DNA from: an uncultured Chloroflexota bacterium
GTDB taxonomy: Bacteria; Chloroflexota; Anaerolineae; Aggregatilineales; Phototrophicaceae
Length of the DNA: 10,506 bases
Assembly (NCBI GenBank): GCA_903904765.1
Contig: CAIVEA010000624.1
Span: forward strand, 1 to 10,506
Direction: 5' to 3'
This document shows, one piece after another, positions 6,470 to 10,506 of the stretch (positions are counted from its first letter, which is position 1; every line of letters starts with the position of its first letter). The position numbers and the translations under genes are program-made. Below the pieces are notes generated by a model. It searched no databases, was not told where the DNA came from, and was given only the letters and a program-made list of their open reading frames with translations.

Positions 6470-7843
6470 ATGATGGGGCGCTGGAATCGATTCCGCATCG
6501 GTATCATGAGTTTGCTGATGCTGGTGTTGGGGCTGCAAGGCTCTCTGCAAGCGCAAGCTCTCCCCGCCAATGATGTGCAAGCTGCCGCGACTGCCCTCGC
6601 GCTGGTGAATGAGTGGCGCATTCAGCAGGGTTTTGCGCCACTGAAGATCAATCCAGTGCTGGAGCAAATCGCGCTCGATCAAGCGCGGTTCGTCCTGCCC
6701 AAGCTGGCTAGCATCACCGATTACGAAGGCTATCATAATGACGCGCAGGGGCGTAACCCGCGCCAACGCGCCTACCAGCAGTATAACTGGCCGAGCTATG
6801 GCCCGAACGGGGATCGGGTAGAAATAGGCGAGAATGCCGCCGTCGGCAACCCGCGTTATGCGCTGGAATTCTGGCAGCATTCGGATATTCACGCCCGCAC
6901 CGCGCTGAACCCCACTTATCGCGAGGTAGGCGTGGCGGCGCTCAAGAACGGCTCCAATACCCTGTTCATCATGGAATTCGGAGCGCGTCCCGGCGTGCTG
7001 CCTGCCCTGCGCGCCGAGGATAGCAATCAGATCTACCTCACCCGTGAAAACTCGCGCTATGCCGCCGACTGGAAAGGCACACTGGAATATCGGCTGTTCG
7101 GCGCGGACGGGCGGGCGCTGACTAATTTCACCGCATGGGCGCAAACCGTGACGCTGACCGAACCCGTGACAGGCGATCTGGTGGTGCTGTACCGCGCTGG
7201 TGATACGCAGGCGGTTGCCGTTGTGAACATGACTCGGGATATTGTCATGCTGCCCAATACGGTGGCGCAATTGACCGCGCCGCCCGCAGCAGCAGCACCA
7301 CCGACAGCAGTCGCCGCTGCACCCACCGCTGCGCCCGCTGCTGCCAGTAGCGCCGGAAACGCACCCGCAGCAGGCGCTTTTGCGACCAATACGCCTGTTG
7401 GCAGTGGAGCAGCCCCCGCCGCGCCCACGCAACCGCCGACGGCCATCCCGCCCACCGCGACTCCTTCGCCCAGCCCGATGCCGGTAGCGGAAATACTCCT
7501 CACTTATGACCGTAACGGGCTGGTACTGGCAAACATGGCGGGTGCGCCCATCAACCTGAATGGGTTGCTGCTGGAAGGCACAGTGGGCAAGATCAGCATT
7601 GATCGCTGGATGACGGTTGCGCCCTTCCCAGCGGAAGCATTCCCAGCGAATCAGTGCTTGATGGCGGTTCGCAGCGGGGCGAACTTCAGCATCCCCAGCA
7701 ATTGTCGCGTGGTACGCAGCGAACTGGATTTGCTGCCGGATCGGGTATTCTGGGCGGTGGCGGATTTCACTGTGAAGTTGAACGGGAATGTACTTACCAC
7801 CTGCTCGATGAGCGCCGGACGCTGCGTGGTGGATCTGCCGTAA
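6470..7843 (+). CDS. Secreted CAP/SCP-domain protein with Ala/Pro/Thr linker and four-cysteine C-terminal domain
   Basis: I chose the ATG at 6470 because AAGGA at 6456-6460 is 9 bases upstream and a signal peptide follows at once (cleavage near LQAQA, residue 30); the ATG at 6434 overlaps the presumed promoter. The 457-residue protein has three parts. Residues about 40-172 are a CAP domain (cysteine-rich secretory/antigen 5/PR-1 superfamily): LVNEWR, His89 in GYHNDAQG, Glu121 in IGENAA, Glu133 and His141 in EFWQHSDIHARTALNPTYREVGVAAL. These are candidates for the usual His/Glu/Glu/His cavity. Residues about 173-267 form a mainly beta segment. Residues about 268-338 are a low-complexity Ala/Pro/Thr linker. 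Residues about 339-457 are a predicted beta domain with C396, C412, C445 and C452, probably two disulfides, with a loose resemblance to lamin-tail-like folds (LVLANMAGAPINLNGLLLEG). Bacterial CAP proteins have varied and mostly unknown roles, so I assign no function. The flanking genes run the other way, making it monocistronic. Confidence 0.85.
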   Translation: MMGRWNRFRIGIMSLLMLVLGLQGSLQAQALPANDVQAAATALALVNEWRIQQGFAPLKINPVLEQIALDQARFVLPKLASITDYEGYHNDAQGRNPRQRAYQQYNWPSYGPNGDRVEIGENAAVGNPRYALEFWQHSDIHARTALNPTYREVGVAALKNGSNTLFIMEFGARPGVLPALRAEDSNQIYLTRENSRYAADWKGTLEYRLFGADGRALTNFTAWAQTVTLTEPVTGDLVVLYRAGDTQAVAVVNMTRDIVMLPNTVAQLTAPPAAAAPPTAVAAAPTAAPAAASSAGNAPAAGAFATNTPVGSGAAPAAPTQPPTAIPPTATPSPSPMPVAEILLTYDRNGLVLANMAGAPINLNGLLLEGTVGKISIDRWMTVAPFPAEAFPANQCLMAVRSGANFSIPSNCRVVRSELDLLPDRVFWAVADFTVKLNGNVLTTCSMSAGRCVVDLP

Positions 7844-7846
7844 GCT

Positions 7847-7930
7847 GCGCCCTCACCCCACCCCCTCTCCCAACCGCTGAGTACAGCTAGGAGAGGGGGA
7901 AACTCAACGTTCACTTGCCTTGCATCCTTC
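7847..7930. repeat. Intergenic palindromic repeat, copy 2
   Basis: This is the second copy of the element at 5073-5170, beginning 3 bases after the CAP stop codon. CCCCCTCTCC (7861-7870) and GGAGAGGGGG (7890-7899) form a perfect 10-bp outer stem. GCTG (7876-7879) and CAGC (7884-7887) form the inner stem with the same AGTA loop. Relative to copy 1 the outermost pair is C-G instead of T-A, and the inner stem has C-G where copy 1 has T.G; both changes keep pairing. Copy 2 is about 13 bases shorter between the palindrome and ACTTGCCTTGC (7913-7923). Confidence 0.85.
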
Positions 7931-7960
7931 TCCCTCATGGAGAAGGATGAGGGTTTCTTT
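7923..7960 (+). terminator. Intrinsic terminator of the CAP gene
   Basis: CATCCTTCTCC (7923-7933) and GGAGAAGGATG (7939-7949) make a perfect 11-bp stem with loop CTCAT, followed by AGGG and the T-rich tract TTTCTTT (7954-7960). It directly adjoins repeat copy 2 and overlaps the last bases of the convergent M20 gene. On the minus strand no U tract follows, so the orientation fits the CAP transcript. Confidence 0.65.
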
Positions 7961-9362
7961 AGCGGGCGACCACGCCGGGTTCACCGATGCGATACATGAA
8001 GTGGATGAAGGTATCCATCGCGGCCTGAAAATCGCCGAGGTGCAGGTATTCGTTGGGCGAGTGGTAGTTATCGCCCGCGCCGAAGCCGAAACCGGACATG
8101 GGCGCAGCTAGTTGCCGCTGGAACATCCCGCTGATGGGGATAGAGCCACCGATACGCATCCACTGCGGTGTTTTGCCGATGGTCGTGCGGTAGCTCTCGT
8201 TGAGCGCCTCCACCACCGGCCCCTCGAACAGGAAGGTGCAAGGCCAGCCTTCGCCGCTGATCTGCGTCTGAATGCTGATGGTGTCGCTGGCGAACTGCTT
8301 CACATGTGCATCCAGCAAGCGCCCGATTTCATACGGGTCTTGATCGGGGACGAGGCGCAGCGTAGCCTTGAAGCTGGCCTGCGAGGGCAGCACGGTTTTC
8401 GTGCCTTCGCCCTGATAGCCGCCCCACATGCCGTTCACATCCAGCGTGGGCAGGGCGGTGGTGCGCTCTGCCAGCGTGCCGAGCGACTCCGCCCAGAAGC
8501 TGCTCACACCCGCTTTTTTCTTCAATTCTTCTTTTTGTGGCTCTAGCAGCGCGTCCAGATTGGCCTTTTCGGAAGCCACCAGCCCCTTCACCGTGTCGTA
8601 GTAGCCCTTGATCTGAATTCGTCCCGCGTCGTCGTGGAATGAACCGATGATTTTGCCCACCACATGCAGCGGGTTCTGCACCACACCGCCGAACATACCG
8701 GAATGCAGGTCGTGGTCGGGACCAGTCACGGTCACTTCGATGCCCACGATGCCGCGCACCGCGTAAATCTGTTCCGGGTTCTGCGAATCGAAACCGCCAT
8801 CGCAGATCATGAACAGGTCGGCCTTCAACTTCTCTTTGTTGGCGATGATGAACGGCTCCATACTGGGCGAGCCACTTTCTTCTTCGCCCTCGAAGAACAC
8901 CTTGATATTGACAGGCAACGTCCCGCCCGTCGCCAGCATGGACTCCACCGATTTGAGGATGCCCCACACGGCGGCTTTGTCATCACACACGCCACGCGCA
9001 TACAGGCGGCCATCGCGCACATCCGGCTCGAAGGGCGGCGTGTGCCACAGCGCCAGCGGGTCTACGGGCTGCACGTCGTAGTGGGCATACAGCAGTACCG
9101 TCGGCTTATCCGCGCCCGCGTTCAGCCATTCGCCGTACACGACGGGGTGGCCGCTGGTGGGCATGGCGACGGCGTTCTGCAAACCGATGCGCTTCATCTC
9201 GGTCACAATCCAGTTGGCGCAGCGTTCCACCTCGGTTTTATACGCCGGGTCGGTGCTGACCGACGGAATCTTGAGCAGATCGTAGAAGCCCTTCATGTAT
9301 TCGTCTTGATGCTGGCGGGTGTGCTGAATGGCGCTGATCGCCGCTGCGAGTGTATTGCTCAT
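7959..9362 (-). CDS. M20-family metallodipeptidase (cytosolic non-specific dipeptidase-like)
   Basis: This predicted cytoplasmic two-metal peptidase would cleave dipeptides to amino acids. The ATG at 9362 has AAGGA (9372-9376) 9 bases upstream. The 467 residues match the CNDP2/carnosinase-like branch of M20 in length and order. Metal and catalytic residues are visible: His94 and Asp96 in LYAHYDVQP, Asp127 in RGVCDDKAAVWG, the pair Glu161-Glu162 in EGEEESGS (general base and ligand), Asp188 in ICDGGF and His434 in DNYHSPNEYL. A dimerisation lid is inserted between the halves of the catalytic domain, with DLHSG at 218-222; its His220 corresponds to the residue that reaches the partner subunit's active site in related enzymes. 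There is no signal peptide. It is a separate transcription unit but, with the importer and proline iminopeptidase 3-8 kb away, fits a peptide-use pathway. Activity on other amide substrates is possible in this family. Confidence 0.93.
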   Translation of the reverse strand: MSNTLAAAISAIQHTRQHQDEYMKGFYDLLKIPSVSTDPAYKTEVERCANWIVTEMKRIGLQNAVAMPTSGHPVVYGEWLNAGADKPTVLLYAHYDVQPVDPLALWHTPPFEPDVRDGRLYARGVCDDKAAVWGILKSVESMLATGGTLPVNIKVFFEGEEESGSPSMEPFIIANKEKLKADLFMICDGGFDSQNPEQIYAVRGIVGIEVTVTGPDHDLHSGMFGGVVQNPLHVVGKIIGSFHDDAGRIQIKGYYDTVKGLVASEKANLDALLEPQKEELKKKAGVSSFWAESLGTLAERTTALPTLDVNGMWGGYQGEGTKTVLPSQASFKATLRLVPDQDPYEIGRLLDAHVKQFASDTISIQTQISGEGWPCTFLFEGPVVEALNESYRTTIGKTPQWMRIGGSIPISGMFQRQLAAPMSGFGFGAGDNYHSPNEYLHLGDFQAAMDTFIHFMYRIGEPGVVAR

Positions 9363-9439
9363 GCCGATCTATCCTTTATGAAGATCAAATTCCTAATCAG
9401 AGGCCGAAACATCATCTCCAACCTGCGAATCTCTCTGCC

Positions 9440-9468
9440 ATTATCGTTCACTTCCCCCCGCCTGTCAT
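9440..9468 (-). promoter_or_regulatory. Promoter of the M20 dipeptidase gene
   Basis: On the minus strand ATGACA (9463-9468, 5 of 6) and GATAAT (9440-9445, 5 of 6) are separated by exactly 17 bases. Transcription would begin near 9433, leaving a leader of about 70 bases. This is the best sigma70-like promoter visible in the window. Confidence 0.6.
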
Positions 9469-9550
9469 GGTGCCACACTCATGACTGTCTCATGGTGGTT
9501 CGGGGGCGACAGAGGGATAATAAGCAAAGTGAATATTCCCGCGCAACCTG

Positions 9551-9568
9551 TACGCACGCTCGTGCGTA
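9551..9568. promoter_or_regulatory. Perfect 8+8 bp dyad, possible operator
   Basis: TACGCACG and CGTGCGTA are exact reverse complements separated by CT, giving an 18-bp near-perfect palindrome 43 bases before the ATG of the small acidic protein. The 2-base spacer is too short for an RNA hairpin loop of normal size, so a site for a dimeric DNA-binding protein is more likely. No regulator gene is visible nearby. A half-site ACGCACG recurs at 10090-10096 before the next gene. Confidence 0.5.
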
Positions 9569-9611
9569 TTAGTCTGTAGAAGATGATCGCAAGCCGAAAA
9601 GGAGATGGCAC

Positions 9612-9974
9612 ATGACCGATGAAACCGTGAACACCACTGCCGCCGAAGATGCGGTTCCCGAAACCCCGGCAGCCGATACCGCTGATCCCAAGTCGCCGTT
9701 GGAGGCGTTCATTTACCATCAGCGGCGGGCGCTAGAAGAAACCAGCAAGGCGCTGGATGCGCTCATCCCGCCCGATGTGCGCGAACACAGCAGCGAAGCC
9801 GGACGGCAGTTCGTCAAGAGCTTCAAGGTGCTGGTAGATGCCGCCATTTCGGAGATCGAGAAGGCCGCCAACAAGGTGCAGGAAGTGAAGACCGAGGGCG
9901 AAGAAGCGCCCGCGCCGGAAGCGCCGCGCCCCTCGACCACTGGCAAGACCAAGATCAAGGTGGTGGTGGAGTAA
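9612..9974 (+). CDS. Small acidic helical protein of unknown function
   Basis: This 120-residue soluble protein has a very good ribosome site, AAAAGGAG at 9597-9604, 7 bases before the ATG. Residues 1-27 are an Ala/Thr/Glu/Asp/Pro-rich disordered tail. Residues about 29-52 (LEAFIYHQRRALEETSKALDAL) and 58-93 (REHSSEAGRQFVKSF..., then VDAAISEIEKAANKVQEV) are two predicted amphipathic helices separated by IPPDV. The ending is a charged, proline-rich stretch and a basic KTKIKVVV. There is no signal peptide, membrane segment or cysteine. The helical hairpin recalls small phasin-like or regulatory helper proteins, but I do not recognise a named family. It is flanked by its own upstream dyad (9551-9568) and a strong terminator (10002-10029), so it is probably a single-gene transcript. 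The window gives no clue to a partner. Confidence 0.8.
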   Translation: MTDETVNTTAAEDAVPETPAADTADPKSPLEAFIYHQRRALEETSKALDALIPPDVREHSSEAGRQFVKSFKVLVDAAISEIEKAANKVQEVKTEGEEAPAPEAPRPSTTGKTKIKVVVE

Positions 9975-10001
9975 TCCGTCGTTCACAGGTTCGCAGCAAG
10001 G

Positions 10002-10029
10002 GGGCAGGCCAGTCAGGTCTGCCCTTTTT
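10002..10029 (+). terminator. Intrinsic terminator of the small acidic protein gene
   Basis: GGGCAGGCC (10002-10010) pairs with GGTCTGCCC (10016-10024) over 9 bp, including one G.U pair, with loop AGTCA, and is followed directly by five T (10025-10029). This is a classical Rho-independent terminator, 27 bases after the stop codon. Confidence 0.85.
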
Positions 10030-10136
10030 GTTGGGTGTGCCTACCCGTTTGGCTAGTCTTGGGCGATTGGTTGCAACTGACAGCGCGGCACGCACGTAAA
10101 AGGTTGTAGTGTACGCGCATTGAAGGAGAGAACAAC

Positions 10137-10506
10137 ATGCGTGGGTATCCGGGTCAGGGTTGGCATGGACATCATCACGGATGGGGGCATCACTGGGGTG
10201 GCCCTCCGATGATGCGCGGGTGGCATCATCGCCCGCATTTCGCGCCCTTCGGGTTCTTCATGTTCCTGCCGGGGCTGTTCCTGCTGGGTTTCCTATTCTT
10301 CGGCCTGTTGAAGTTCCTGTGGCCGCTGCTGGCCATCGGGTTCATCATCATGGGTGTGAAGATGGTCATGGGCGGCGGTGGCGCGTTCCCGCACGGGCGC
10401 GTCGACTGGCGCGACTGGCAGGCCAAGCGCAAGACCGAATGGAACGCATGGGACGACAAACCGAAGCGTAATGGCGACGAACGCCGCTATACGCAAACCG
10501 AAGATG
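10137..10506 (+). CDS. His/Gly/Trp-rich small membrane protein, cut by the right edge
   Basis: The frame is open from the ATG at 10137 to the window end (123 codons, no stop). AAGGAG at 10123-10128 is 8 bases upstream, an excellent ribosome site. Residues 1-37 are rich in Gly, His, Trp and Pro, with nine histidines within residues 10-34 (H10, H12-14, H18-19, H30-31, H34). Residues about 38-59 and 61-78 are strongly hydrophobic (FFMFLPGLFLLGFLFFGLL; FLWPLLAIGFIIMGVKMVM), probably a short membrane hairpin. They are followed by a GGGG turn and a hydrophilic, charged tail with repeated Trp-Asp (VDWRDWQAKRKTEWNAWDD). The His cluster could bind metal ions, but that is inference. Small proteins with a Gly-rich front and one or two membrane helices are common in envelope-stress or unknown roles. 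I assign no name. It follows the terminator at 10002-10029, so it has its own promoter, which I could not place convincingly. Confidence 0.75.
   Translation, partial: MRGYPGQGWHGHHHGWGHHWGGPPMMRGWHHRPHFAPFGFFMFLPGLFLLGFLFFGLLKFLWPLLAIGFIIMGVKMVMGGGGAFPHGRVDWRDWQAKRKTEWNAWDDKPKRNGDERRYTQTED

Noticed and set aside
6446..7432. Minus-strand 328-residue open frame opposite the CAP gene
   Set aside because: Low-complexity Cys/Gly-rich start produced by the reverse of the Ala/Pro linker; the plus strand has a signal peptide, CAP motifs and a ribosome site.
7057..7503. Ala/Pro/Thr coding tract as a possible DNA tandem repeat
   Set aside because: The tract at about 7270-7485 is protein low complexity with varied codons; I see no fixed repeat unit at the DNA level.
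9464..9485. GTCATG/CATGAC inverted repeat and nearby TCATGGTG direct repeat (9465-9472, 9490-9497) as regulator sites
   Set aside because: Short matches overlapping the M20 promoter; expected often enough by chance that I do not call them.
8664..9572. Plus-strand 302-residue open frame opposite the M20 gene
   Set aside because: It is the antisense shadow of a gene with all M20 metal ligands, runs across that gene's start and promoter, and lacks any recognisable domain or ribosome site.
1..10506. CRISPR array, tRNA or rRNA genes, insertion sequence, phage or toxin-antitoxin module
   Set aside because: No regularly spaced repeats, RNA-gene signatures, transposase or integrase motifs, or paired small toxin-like genes were seen on either strand.

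Overview
The window looks like a piece of a GC-rich bacterial chromosome. The proteins (secreted substrate-binding protein without a lipobox, CAP-domain protein with a long Ala/Pro/Thr linker, small Gly/His/Trp-rich membrane protein) and the frequent intergenic 'CCCTCACCCC...CCCCTCTCC' palindromes are reminiscent of Chloroflexota (Anaerolineae-like). That assignment is an inference from style; no rRNA or marker gene is present. I see no tRNA, rRNA, CRISPR array, transposase, integrase or phage gene.

Layout. Positions 1-368 (minus strand) hold the N-terminal part of a multi-pass membrane protein that runs off the left edge. A 305-bp divergent intergenic region follows. Then comes a plus-strand block: a secreted family-5 (peptide/oligopeptide type) substrate-binding protein (674-2239), a 12-bp terminator-like stem, the two ABC permeases of DppB/OppB and DppC/OppC type (2319-3239, 3247-4128), a second terminator-like stem across the end of the second permease, and a proline-iminopeptidase-like alpha/beta hydrolase (4176-5069). 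Convergent to it on the minus strand is a secreted glucose/sorbosone-dehydrogenase-like beta-propeller (5199-6314). Divergent from that is a secreted CAP/SCP-domain protein (6470-7843), which converges on a minus-strand M20 dipeptidase (7959-9362). The right end carries a small acidic helical protein (9612-9974) with a strong terminator, and the start of a His/Gly/Trp-rich membrane protein that is cut by the window edge (10137-10506).

How the genes fit together. The central theme is peptide scavenging: a binding protein and two permeases to import peptides, a proline iminopeptidase-like hydrolase to trim them, and an M20 dipeptidase 3 kb away to finish dipeptides. The ATPase subunits (DppD/DppF type) that this importer needs are absent, so they must be supplied from elsewhere. 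The propeller and CAP proteins are exported and probably act at or outside the cell surface; nothing visible ties them to the importer.

Most of the window is ordinary metabolic and secreted-protein sequence. The most unusual signal is non-coding: two copies of a palindromic repeat, one at each of the two convergent gene junctions, whose differences preserve base pairing. A perfect 8+8 bp dyad upstream of the small acidic protein and the His-rich membrane protein at the right edge are the next most interesting items. I did not find convincing evidence of a wholly new multi-gene system.
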